Shown here piece after piece: positions 56,662-64,000 of a stretch of 64,000 nt of DNA. The translations under genes and the position numbers were made by a program. The DNA is from Marinobacter sp. MDS2 (GTDB lineage Bacteria; Pseudomonadota; Gammaproteobacteria; Pseudomonadales; Oleiphilaceae): NCBI RefSeq assembly GCF_030718085.1, contig NZ_JAVAJF010000001.1:2170001-2234000 (forward strand). The letters are read 5' to 3'. Each line of letters opens with the position of its first letter. Position 1 is the stretch's first letter. Below the pieces are notes generated by a model. It saw nothing but the letters and a program-made list of their open reading frames with translations. It had not been told where the DNA came from and did not search any database.

Positions 56662-57111
56662 TCAGTCGTTAAACAAAGAGTGGGCGAAGCGCACTTTCAG
56701 GTCCTGGCGGTGGCCTGTGGGTCGTGCGGTGATGTTGAAGGTCATCAGTTCGGCCGGGCGATATTGATACTGGGCGATGAAGTAAACCGCATCGCCTTCC
56801 TGAATCCGGCGAAAGGCCAGAAACTTGACCTGCTGGATGTCGTTGGCAACCTGGCCTTCTACCTGACCGCCTACCGGTTGAGGCTGGCTGTGCTCGTTAT
56901 CGGTCATGATAGAGATGTTCACCACGCCGATGCTTTTGCTGCGCTGAAGGTTATTCGCTTTAGCGACTTCCGGGGTCAGCATGGTGCTGGGAAAAACGCT
57001 CCAGTGGATCTGGTAATCGCCGAAGTTTTTTTCGCCGCCATGGCTTTGGCCCGCCATTAACAGCAGGCCAAAGGTCAAAGCTATAACGCGAGTGACAGAA
57101 CGAATGTTCAT
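56662..57111 (-). CDS. DUF4426 secreted protein
   Basis: A 149-residue periplasmic protein of the DUF4426 family found between metW and rdgB in Pseudomonas and relatives. It has a signal peptide (about 1-25: SVTRVIALTFGLLLMAGQSHG), then FGDYQIHWSVFPSTML and a C-terminal beta-rich part. Function unknown. The frame is open to 57246, but the ATG at 57111, with GGAGAG upstream and one base shared with the metW stop, gives the right length. Confidence 0.88.
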   Translation of the reverse strand: MNIRSVTRVIALTFGLLLMAGQSHGGEKNFGDYQIHWSVFPSTMLTPEVAKANNLQRSKSIGVVNISIMTDNEHSQPQPVGGQVEGQVANDIQQVKFLAFRRIQEGDAVYFIAQYQYRPAELMTFNITARPTGHRQDLKVRFAHSLFND

Positions 57112-57713
57112 CAGGTGCTCTCCCGTGTGATTCGGTAAATCGCAATCTCGCCCAGCAGGTTTGGCCATGCACGGGCCAGCCAGCTGTTTTGATGTTGGCC
57201 GTCGACAACGCGCCGGCTTTTGATCTTTATACCTTTCTGCCGGCACAAAGCTTCAAAATCTTTGAAGGTGCACAGGCGAATGTTGGGGGTGTTGTACCAT
57301 TTATACGGCAACGCGTCGGATTCGGGCATGCGGCCGCTCAGCGCCAAGCCCCAGCGCAGGCGCCAGTGCGCAAAGTTGGGGAAGGTGACAATACCTTCGC
57401 GGCCAAGCCGCAACATCTCGTCGATCACTTTGTCGGGCCTGCGCACAGCTTGCAGAGCCTGAGTCATCAGTACGATATCGAACATGCCGTCACCGAAGTT
57501 GTCGAGGCCCTGAGTGTCCAGGTTCTGTTCGATCACCGACACGCCTTTGCCCATGCAGGTGGTGATGTGGTCCGGGTTGATCTCCAGGCCGAAGCCGGTG
57601 GCGTTGCGTTCTTGCTGCAAGTAATGCAACAGCGTGCCGTCGCCGCACCCGAGGTCGAGCACGTGGTGGCCGGGCTCAACCCACTGTTGGATAATTTCCA
57701 GATCGGCTCTCAT
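57111..57713 (-). CDS. metW: Methionine biosynthesis protein MetW
   Basis: A 200-residue SAM-dependent methyltransferase-fold protein paired with MetX. It has the motif [17 protein letters not shown] and [18 protein letters not shown]. In Pseudomonas and related organisms MetW is needed with MetX for the acylated-homoserine route of methionine synthesis (family knowledge). It overlaps metX by four bases (57710-57713) and the DUF4426 start by one base. Confidence 0.93.
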   Translation of the reverse strand: MRADLEIIQQWVEPGHHVLDLGCGDGTLLHYLQQERNATGFGLEINPDHITTCMGKGVSVIEQNLDTQGLDNFGDGMFDIVLMTQALQAVRRPDKVIDEMLRLGREGIVTFPNFAHWRLRWGLALSGRMPESDALPYKWYNTPNIRLCTFKDFEALCRQKGIKIKSRRVVDGQHQNSWLARAWPNLLGEIAIYRITREST

Positions 57714-58858
57714 GCGCCCACCTCCCGAGCTACCCGGTCCATGTAGGCGGTGAACGCGTTGGTGTATCGGGGGGTTGGGATCAGGAACGCATCGTGGCCC
57801 CAGGGCGCATCGATTTCGGCGTAACTGACTTTTTTGCGAGCGGACATCATGGCATTCACCATTTCTTCAGAACGGGCAGGGGAGAAACGCCAGTCGGTGC
57901 TGAAGGAAAGAACCAGGTATTCGCACTGGGCAGGTGCCAGTGCTTTGGACAGGTCGCCGCCAAACTCGTAGGCCGGATCGAAATAGTCCAGCGCGCGGGT
58001 CATTAGCAGGTAAGTGTTCGCGTCGAAGGTTTCGGAGAAGCGTTCGCCCTGATAGCGCAGATAGCTTTCAACCTGAAACTCGGCGTCGTATCCGAATTTG
58101 AACGCTTCCTCCCGCAGTTCACGGCCAAATTTTTCGCCCATGGCGGCATCCGAAAGATAGGTAATGTGGCCCACCATGCGAGCCAGCATCAGGCCGCGCC
58201 GGGGCAAGGTGCTGGCTTCGTCATATCGGCCCTCATGAAATTCGGTGTCTGAGGTGATGGCCTGGCGCGCAACTTCGTTAAAAGCGATGTTCTGTGCCGT
58301 TAACCGGGGCGTAGAGGCGATGATCACTGAGTGCCGAAGGCGATCGGGATAATCCAGACTCCACTGCAGCGCCTGCATCCCGCCCAGCGAACCGCCAACT
58401 ACCGCGGCCCACTGCTGAATGCCGAGACGGTCGGCGAGACGGGCCTGGCTCTTTACCCAGTCGGCAACGGTGATGACCGGGAAATCCGGCCCGTAAAGCT
58501 TGCCCGTGCCGGGGTTGATCGAGTTGGGGCCACTGCTGCCGTGGCAACCGCCGAGGTTGTTCAGGCAAACCACAAAAAAACGGTTGGTATCGATGGGTTT
58601 ACCCGGACCGATACAGCTGTCCCACCACCCGGGTTTTTTATCGTCGTAGGAATGATAACCGGCGGCGTGGTGATGGCCACTAAGAGCATGGCAAATAAGA
58701 ACCGCGTTGCTGGCTTCGGCATTTAAGGTGCCGTAGGTTTCCACAACCAGATCATAACTGTCCAAAGATTGGCCGCAGGCCAATTCGATGGGCGTGTCGA
58801 AATGAAGGGTTTGAGGGCTAACGAGGCCCACGGAATCCGTAGGCAGGGAGTCGGGCAT
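57710..58858 (-). CDS. metX: Homoserine O-acyltransferase MetX
   Basis: MetX acylates homoserine, the first committed step of methionine synthesis. The 382-residue alpha/beta-hydrolase protein has the nucleophile motif [16 protein letters not shown], the [16 protein letters not shown] block and the catalytic His in [10 protein letters not shown]. In gammaproteobacteria with MetW the acyl donor is probably succinyl-CoA rather than acetyl-CoA (inference from relatives). The frame is open to 58966; the ATG at 58858 matches the family N-terminus ([15 protein letters not shown]), but its ribosome site is weak. Confidence 0.93.
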   Translation of the reverse strand: MPDSLPTDSVGLVSPQTLHFDTPIELACGQSLDSYDLVVETYGTLNAEASNAVLICHALSGHHHAAGYHSYDDKKPGWWDSCIGPGKPIDTNRFFVVCLNNLGGCHGSSGPNSINPGTGKLYGPDFPVITVADWVKSQARLADRLGIQQWAAVVGGSLGGMQALQWSLDYPDRLRHSVIIASTPRLTAQNIAFNEVARQAITSDTEFHEGRYDEASTLPRRGLMLARMVGHITYLSDAAMGEKFGRELREEAFKFGYDAEFQVESYLRYQGERFSETFDANTYLLMTRALDYFDPAYEFGGDLSKALAPAQCEYLVLSFSTDWRFSPARSEEMVNAMMSARKKVSYAEIDAPWGHDAFLIPTPRYTNAFTAYMDRVAREVGA

Positions 58859-58997
58859 GAGCGTGTTGATATCCTGATCCAGTCCACATGAGTCAGGCCA
58901 TAGCCTGAGGTGGCGCAGAAGCTGGCGCCGATAGGGCAGTTTAAAGGCGGGGGGTGGTTGCTGCAACCGGCACGTAGCGGTGGCAGCAACCCGGAGG

Positions 58998-60962
58998 TCA
59001 GGCGGAGCCGAAAATATTGACGACTTTTTGCTGGATCATGGTCGGGGCAGGCTTGCGAATATGGCGCACCATGTTGTCGGCCAGCTCCAGTTGCTTGCGG
59101 AGGTCGGCGATTGAATGCTGCAGGCGCTCTCGCTCGGCGCGGCTGTCGCGGTCGTTGCGCACCAAATCCCGGAGTCGGCTGATTTGATGCTCCAGCAGCT
59201 GCTTTTGTTCCATCGAGTACTGGATGATTGGCAACAGCGCTTCGTGGGGCCAACGCTCAACGTCGGACCTTGCCCTGCCATGCAGTGTGCGGGCTTCGCT
59301 GACCATCACATTGAAGAAGCGGCGAATCAGCAACGACTGCTCGGACATCAGGTTCTTGGGGCTGATACGGAAACGGCGGGCTTTTTTGCGCAGCTCCCGG
59401 ATGGCGATCACATGGCGCCCCGCTCTTAGCGGAATAGGTTCCAGGTGCCTGGTCCGCGAATCTTCGTTGTATCGTCGATAGATGGAGGCAACCATCTTCT
59501 CGGCCAATTGACCTTCCGCCAGCAAGTTGCTCAAGTCAATTTCCAGCAGCTCGAAGAAGTGGTCCATCGCGCGGACCATACCGGCGGTAGACCAGCTTTT
59601 CACCATAATCTGACGCACTTTGTCGGCGTGCGCTTCAAATCGTTTTTCGCTGACCAGGTTGTTCAGGATCTCGCCCTGTGAGTCCATCAGACGCCGTGAT
59701 GAGCGCAACGTGATCAGTTTCTTGTAGTAGAAGTCGTAGTCTTGCTGAGCCCGCTCTGCGAGCCGGGCGAGAGCCGGCTTGTCCAGTGCTGAACCGGTGC
59801 AGGCCGCGTGCTCTTCTTCCAGCGACGAAAGCCGGTACTGCATAGCAGCCTGACTGTTTTGCAGCATGCCCAGCAGGTCGCTGATGAGGTGCTGGGTAAT
59901 CAACTGCTCTTTGTGGGTCAGGATGCGCTGGACAATCAGCTTTTCCAGCAACCCGAGGTTTGAGCGTTCGAATAATTCAGTATCGTTGCGCACCCGTGCC
60001 AACAAACCTTGCTTGGCCGAAAGGGGGACGACATCGTGTTGTGTCATGCCAAGGTGTTCGGCGGTGTAGGTGCGTACACGTTCGATGGAATCATCGGTAT
60101 GGCTGTCGCCTTGAATGTCGTCCCACAGTACATCGATTTTGTTCAATACGGCAAAGCGGCCGGCGCGGTGGTCGGCGTGGTCCGTGTTGATGTGCTCTTT
60201 CCAGATGGCCATGTCGCTGGCGGTAACGCCGGTGTCGGCGCCCAGCACGAAAAGCACGGCATGCGCTCGTGGGAGCATGCTCATGGTCAGTTCGGGTTCA
60301 GACCCCAGGGCGTTCAGGCCAGGGGTGTCGAGAATGCGCAGGCCACGTTCGAACAGAGGATGCCGAATACTGATCTGGGCATTTCGCCAGGCGGGTACCA
60401 GTACATTGCCCGGAGCGCGGGGGTCGGCTTCCAGCATGTCTTCATCAAACCCGAGTTTACGGGCATCGCCGACCGAGACACTTTTGACCCGGGCAACTTC
60501 GGATAGCACTTCGCGCATCACCGTTGGATTGTCTTCGGCCAGTTCGTGCCGAACCCAGTTTTCAGGCCGTTTACGCTGTTGCTGCAGAGAAAGCTCGCCG
60601 GTGCGTGTTTCGATCGGGAGCAGCATGAGATAGCTCTCGTTGCTGGTTCGGTCGAAGAACAGTTCTGTGGGGCACATAGTGGTGCGCCCGGCTTCGGAAG
60701 GCAGCATCCGCTGGCCGTAACTGGCAAAAAACAGCGCGTTAATCAGTTCGGTTTTGCCACGGGAATACTCACCGACGAATGCGATGGTCAGCTCATCTTC
60801 AATCAGAAGCTCCAGACCGTTCCGAATACGGGTGCTGATGTCTTCTGAGAACAGGTTGTTGTCCTGAAGCCACAGCCGGTATCGGCCAATCTGGCGAATC
60901 AGATCTTTCTTCCAGTCGTGGTAGGCTTCCACCTGCTGCGACAGTGTTCCCTGCTGGCTCAT
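58998..60962 (-). CDS. Dynamin-like GTPase
   Basis: A 654-residue large GTPase of the bacterial dynamin-like family. It has an N-terminal helix, then a G-domain with P-loop GEYSRGKTE (64-72), switch region, [10 protein letters not shown] (G3) and NKID (G4), and long helical C-terminal regions that could bind membranes or clamp proteins. The C-terminal 30 residues are charged ([18 protein letters not shown]). Function is inferred only from family, perhaps membrane stress or chromosome organisation as in the E. coli relative CrfC. It lies between yggT and metX, away from the usual metX-yggT adjacency. Confidence 0.85.
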   Translation of the reverse strand: MSQQGTLSQQVEAYHDWKKDLIRQIGRYRLWLQDNNLFSEDISTRIRNGLELLIEDELTIAFVGEYSRGKTELINALFFASYGQRMLPSEAGRTTMCPTELFFDRTSNESYLMLLPIETRTGELSLQQQRKRPENWVRHELAEDNPTVMREVLSEVARVKSVSVGDARKLGFDEDMLEADPRAPGNVLVPAWRNAQISIRHPLFERGLRILDTPGLNALGSEPELTMSMLPRAHAVLFVLGADTGVTASDMAIWKEHINTDHADHRAGRFAVLNKIDVLWDDIQGDSHTDDSIERVRTYTAEHLGMTQHDVVPLSAKQGLLARVRNDTELFERSNLGLLEKLIVQRILTHKEQLITQHLISDLLGMLQNSQAAMQYRLSSLEEEHAACTGSALDKPALARLAERAQQDYDFYYKKLITLRSSRRLMDSQGEILNNLVSEKRFEAHADKVRQIMVKSWSTAGMVRAMDHFFELLEIDLSNLLAEGQLAEKMVASIYRRYNEDSRTRHLEPIPLRAGRHVIAIRELRKKARRFRISPKNLMSEQSLLIRRFFNVMVSEARTLHGRARSDVERWPHEALLPIIQYSMEQKQLLEHQISRLRDLVRNDRDSRAERERLQHSIADLRKQLELADNMVRHIRKPAPTMIQQKVVNIFGSA

Positions 60963-61089
60963 GAAGTAATCCTTTAGCGCGACGCTTGGGAGTTAGATAA
61001 TCCCAAATTAAATGTCGGCAATCATAGCTCGATTATCCATTCTTAATATGGCCACGTTTAACCGATTGTGGCAGTTGGCGCGAAATGAC

Positions 61090-61133
61090 AAAAGAAAAAG
61101 GCCGGCGTATCAATGGGTTGATGGGCCGGCCTT
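61090..61133 (-). terminator. Terminator behind yggT
   Basis: Nested hairpin: outer stem AAGGCCGGC (61098-61106) with GCCGGCCTT (61125-61133), and inner stem ATCAA/TTGAT closing on TGGG. On the minus strand it is followed by a T-rich run (complement of 61089-61099). It lies about 54 bases after the yggT stop and so ends the yggS-proC-yggT transcript. Confidence 0.85.
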
Positions 61134-61186
61134 GAGATGTTTAATGTTTTGGTATTATGTAACGATATGTATATTTGTGAGGCGGG

Positions 61187-61771
61187 TTACATTCCGGCGC
61201 CGAGAAACCCCATTCCCGCTGCAATCTTCATGTGATTAAGCACCACATCCAGCACGTTCAGAATCAGAAACACGATAATCGGCGATAAATCGAGGCCGCC
61301 CATGGATGGCATGATGTTCCGAACGGGGCGCATCACCGGTTCGGTGATCTGAGCCACCAGTTGGATGGCCGGGTGCCCACTTTGGGGCGCAATCCAACTC
61401 ACCACCACCACGGCGATGACCGACCAGAAGTAAATCTTCACGATCAGGCTGAGAACATTCAACGTGCCCCATACCAACAGGGTGAGCGGGTTGAATGCGG
61501 GCACGCCGGCGTTGTAAATCAGCAACATCAAAAAGAAGGTAATGGCTTGAATCAAGACTGCCAGCACCAGTGCGGCACCATCAATCCCGCCCCAACCCGG
61601 GATGATTCTGCGCAGGGGCCGTAACGGCGGGTTGGTTGCTTTTACGACGAACTGGGAAATCGGGTTGTAGAAGTCGGCCCGCGCCAGTTGCAGAAGAAAT
61701 CTAAGCAGCACCACCGACATATAAAAGGTGGATGCAATCATCAGAATTGTGATCAGAATGTCTGCCAGCAT
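61187..61771 (-). CDS. yggT: YggT family integral membrane protein
   Basis: A 194-residue inner-membrane protein with two YGGT repeats, each about 90 residues with two membrane segments and a NPxxxxLRRxxP-like motif (TNPPLRPLRRIIPGWGG and TEPVMRPVRNIMPSMGG). The family is linked to osmotic or cell-division-related functions and is usually encoded next to proC. It starts 21 bases after the proC stop and is probably co-transcribed with it. Confidence 0.92.
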   Translation of the reverse strand: MLADILITILMIASTFYMSVVLLRFLLQLARADFYNPISQFVVKATNPPLRPLRRIIPGWGGIDGAALVLAVLIQAITFFLMLLIYNAGVPAFNPLTLLVWGTLNVLSLIVKIYFWSVIAVVVVSWIAPQSGHPAIQLVAQITEPVMRPVRNIMPSMGGLDLSPIIVFLILNVLDVVLNHMKIAAGMGFLGAGM

Positions 61772-61792
61772 GAAGCTGTGTCTCCGTAACGG

Positions 61793-62626
61793 TTACTGTT
61801 TGTCTGCCAGTTCTTTGGACATTTCTTCAGAGCGGGTGAATGCGGCGTCGTAAGCTTTCTTCACCAGTTCACGCATGCCACCGTCTTCGAACGTATTGAT
61901 TGCCCGTTCGGTGGTGCCGCCCGGGGACATCACATTGCGTTTAAGTTGTGCGGGGTCGTGCTCGCTACGCGCTGCCATTTCGGCGGCCCCCGCCATGGTT
62001 TGGATGGCCAGCTTTCTGGCGGTGGCCGGTTCAATTCCGGCATCCGTCGCGGCACTTTCCAGCGCTTCGAGCATCAGGAAAAAATAGGCCGGACCGCTGC
62101 CCGAAAGCGCGGTTACGCCGTGAATCAGATTCTCGTCCTCTACCCAGAGCGCGGTGCCGATGCTTTCGAACACCGTTTGTACCATGGTTTTTTGTTCGTC
62201 CGATACCTTGTCGTTAGCAAACAAGCCGGCCGCGCCTTTGCCCACCAGCGAGGGTGTATTCGGCATCACACGAACCAGCGGCAGTCCGCCGCCTAGCCAT
62301 TGGTCGATGGTGTCGGCGGTCAGGCCGGCGGCAATGGAGACAATTAGCGGCCGGGTGTTTTGGACAACCGGAGCAATGTCCCGGCATACGTCGGCCATAA
62401 CCTGGGGCTTCACCGCGAGGACAACGATGTCGGCTTGTTCCACGCAGTAGCGATTGTTTGTGCTGACGCTCACGCCAAACTGGCTTCGAACAGCTTGCAA
62501 GTGGCTGTCATCGGGTGCGCTAACCCACATATTGTCGGCTTCGAAGCGGTTATCCAGCATGCCTCCGATAATAGCGCTGGCCATATTGCCGGCGCCGATG
62601 AACGAGATGACGGGTGATTTGCTCAA
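61793..62626 (-). CDS. proC: Pyrroline-5-carboxylate reductase ProC
   Basis: ProC reduces pyrroline-5-carboxylate to proline with NAD(P)H. The 277-residue protein has the Rossmann motif ISFIGAGNMASAIIGGML, VLAVKPQVM, and the C-terminal ALSGSGPAYFFLMLEAL and MSPGGTTERAINTFE blocks. The start is likely the TTG at 62626 (MSKSPVISFIG), because GGAG lies six bases upstream; a second TTG at 62638 coincides with that ribosome site and is less likely. Located after yggS and before yggT. Confidence 0.96.
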   Translation of the reverse strand: MSKSPVISFIGAGNMASAIIGGMLDNRFEADNMWVSAPDDSHLQAVRSQFGVSVSTNNRYCVEQADIVVLAVKPQVMADVCRDIAPVVQNTRPLIVSIAAGLTADTIDQWLGGGLPLVRVMPNTPSLVGKGAAGLFANDKVSDEQKTMVQTVFESIGTALWVEDENLIHGVTALSGSGPAYFFLMLEALESAATDAGIEPATARKLAIQTMAGAAEMAARSEHDPAQLKRNVMSPGGTTERAINTFEDGGMRELVKKAYDAAFTRSEEMSKELADKQ

Positions 62627-62701
62627 GGTTCGCTCCAAGTGCTTGCTCAGTAAATGATATGCCCCTGATGATAACAGGAACTTATGGCTTCAGCTTAGGC
62701 T

Positions 62702-63403
62702 CTATTTGGCCGCCCGAGCGCCGAACAGGGCCGACCCTACCCGAACCCAGGTTGCTCCTTCTTCGATGGCCGGTTCCAGATCGCTCGACATGCCCATCGA
62801 CAACGTGTCGAGTTGCTGGGCGCCGGGTAAGGTATGGTCGAGTTGGGCCAGCGCGCTGGCCAGTTTCCGGAAACTGTTTTTCAGATCGGCCTCGCTTTGG
62901 TTCGGGTCCGGGATGGCCATCAGCCCTCTCAGGGTCAGGTTGGGCAGTCCGCTGACGGCTGTGGCCAGTTCAGGTAGTTCGCTCAACGAGCAGCCGGATT
63001 TGCTCTCTTCATCGTTCACATTCACTTGCAGGCAGATGTTCAGTGGGCCGAGGGCACCCGGACGTTGTTCGCTGAGCCGGCGGGCTATTTTCAGGCGATC
63101 CACGCTGTGAACCCACGCGAAAGACTCAGCAATCTGCCGGGTTTTGTTGGACTGAATCGGGCCAATGAAATGCCATTCCAGAGCGTCCAGATCTTTAAGC
63201 GCTTCGATCTTGTCCAGCGCTTCCTGCAGATAGTTTTCGCCGAATGCCGTTTGGCCAACCTCGGCAGCGGCACGAATGTCTTCCGGTGGCCGAGTCTTGC
63301 TAACTGCCAACAACCGCACACTGTCGGGCTTACGGCCGGCCTGCTGTGTTGCTTTTTGTATGCGTCGGGTTACGCTTCTGATGTTGTCTGCTATGCTGCT
63401 CAT
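62702..63403 (-). CDS. yggS: PLP homeostasis protein YggS (PLPBP)
   Basis: A 233-residue PLP-binding protein of the YggS/PLPBP family involved in vitamin B6 and amino-acid balance. It has LLAVSKTRPPEDIRAAAEVG with the PLP-binding lysine, FGENYLQEALDKIEAL, WHFIGPIQSNKTRQIAE and the MGMSSDLEPAIEEGATWVRVG segment. The frame is open to 63589, but the ATG at 63403 gives the conserved N-terminus. It is divergent from pilT over 52 bases. The order yggS-proC-yggT is common. Confidence 0.95.
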   Translation of the reverse strand: MSSIADNIRSVTRRIQKATQQAGRKPDSVRLLAVSKTRPPEDIRAAAEVGQTAFGENYLQEALDKIEALKDLDALEWHFIGPIQSNKTRQIAESFAWVHSVDRLKIARRLSEQRPGALGPLNICLQVNVNDEESKSGCSLSELPELATAVSGLPNLTLRGLMAIPDPNQSEADLKNSFRKLASALAQLDHTLPGAQQLDTLSMGMSSDLEPAIEEGATWVRVGSALFGARAAK

Positions 63404-63455
63404 AGTGTGAGTTTGCCGCGTCTGTATTAAAAGAAAAAGCCTTCCGAGGATCCCT

Positions 63456-64000
63456 ATGGATATTACTGAACTGCTTGCCTTTTCGGCCAAACAAGGTGCG
63501 TCGGATTTGCACCTGTCAGCAGGCCTTCCTCCCATGATTCGTGTCGACGGCGATGTGCGCCGGATCAACCTGCCTCCGATGGAGCACAAAGAGGTGCACG
63601 GGTTGATTTACGACATCATGAACGACAAGCAGCGCAAGGACTACGAAGAATTTCTGGAAACCGACTTCTCGTTCGAAGTTCCGGGGGTTGCTCGTTTTCG
63701 TGTGAACGCTTTTAACCAGAACCGTGGTGCCGGTGCCGTGTTCCGGACCATCCCCTCGAAAGTACTGACCATGGAAGATTTGGGCATGGGTCAGGTTTTC
63801 AAGGACATCGCTTCCGTGCCTCGTGGCCTGGTGTTGGTAACCGGGCCAACCGGTTCCGGTAAATCGACCACGTTGGCAGCGATGATGGACTACATCAACG
63901 ATACCCGCTACGAGCACGTTCTGACCATTGAAGATCCGATCGAATTTGTTCACGAGTCGAAAAAGTGCCTCGTGAACCAGCGGGAAGTTCACAGGGATAC
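63456..64000 (+). CDS. pilT: Type IV pilus retraction ATPase PilT (partial)
   Basis: PilT is a hexameric ATPase that powers retraction of type IV pili in twitching motility. The 181 residues visible (family total about 344) include MDITELLAFSAKQGASDLHL, the PAS-like N-terminal domain, and the P-loop VTGPTGSGKSTTL (130-138), then LTIEDPIEFVHESKKCLVNQ. The right edge cuts it before the Walker B and His boxes. CGAGGA lies at a suitable distance before the ATG. The gene is divergent from yggS, as in Pseudomonas. Confidence 0.96.
   Translation, partial: MDITELLAFSAKQGASDLHLSAGLPPMIRVDGDVRRINLPPMEHKEVHGLIYDIMNDKQRKDYEEFLETDFSFEVPGVARFRVNAFNQNRGAGAVFRTIPSKVLTMEDLGMGQVFKDIASVPRGLVLVTGPTGSGKSTTLAAMMDYINDTRYEHVLTIEDPIEFVHESKKCLVNQREVHRD

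Overview
The window looks like a chromosomal stretch of a marine gammaproteobacterium close to Marinobacter or Pseudomonas. This is inferred from gene order and protein character, not from a search. Three blocks match Pseudomonas-type synteny: algZ-algR-hemC-hemD-hemX-hemY divergent from argH; lptM-lysA-dapF-DUF484-xerC; and pilT / yggS-proC-yggT ... metX-metW-DUF4426-rdgB-hemW with trmB. I see no tRNA, rRNA, insertion sequence, prophage or CRISPR array, so this is mainly core genome with a few accessory genes.

Layout. 1-2400: molybdenum cofactor genes on the minus strand (moaB, moeA, moaD, moaE; moaE runs off the left edge). 2401-6737: rho, a large hairpin, ubiD and a ferredoxin-reductase gene (plus). 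6742-12757: haem genes and the AlgZ/AlgR two-component pair (minus). 12858-14264: argH. 14315-16759: a GGDEF/EAL protein with degenerate motifs. 16978-25321: lptM, lysA, dapF, DUF484, xerC, a diguanylate cyclase and a periplasmic-sensor histidine kinase (plus), probably one transcription unit. 25327-31946: a small secreted protein, a patatin-type Vd autotransporter with a short partner gene, a GntR regulator, cardiolipin synthase and an AraC regulator. 32094-32186: a 30-codon peptide gene with a strong ribosome site and its own terminator. 32335-38089: YbfF-like hydrolase, a strictosidine-synthase-like protein, an alcohol dehydrogenase/quinone reductase family enzyme, a Na+/H+ antiporter and tcdA. 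38242-41158: a large outer-membrane-type lipoprotein divergent from a LuxR regulator. 41352-46638: acyl-CoA dehydrogenase, an SDR, a ChrR/RpoE-type ECF sigma system and an AraC regulator. 46641-51329: divergent speA and speE, then amtB-glnK. 51699-54344: ubiK, comM, trmB. 54366-63403: a membrane protein, hemW, rdgB, DUF4426, metW, metX, a dynamin-like GTPase, yggT, proC, yggS. 63456-end: pilT, cut by the right edge.

Functional themes are cofactor synthesis (molybdopterin, ubiquinone, haem), amino-acid and polyamine synthesis (Arg, Lys/DAP, Pro, Met, spermidine), nitrogen uptake control, c-di-GMP and two-component signalling, and envelope/export functions. The least explained items are the 30-codon peptide gene, the mirror-symmetric speA/speE promoter, the 28-bp-arm hairpin behind rho, the degenerate GGDEF/EAL protein, the receiver-less sensor kinase, and the lipoprotein/LuxR pair. 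Several start sites are set by Shine-Dalgarno spacing and use TTG, GTG or possibly CTG.
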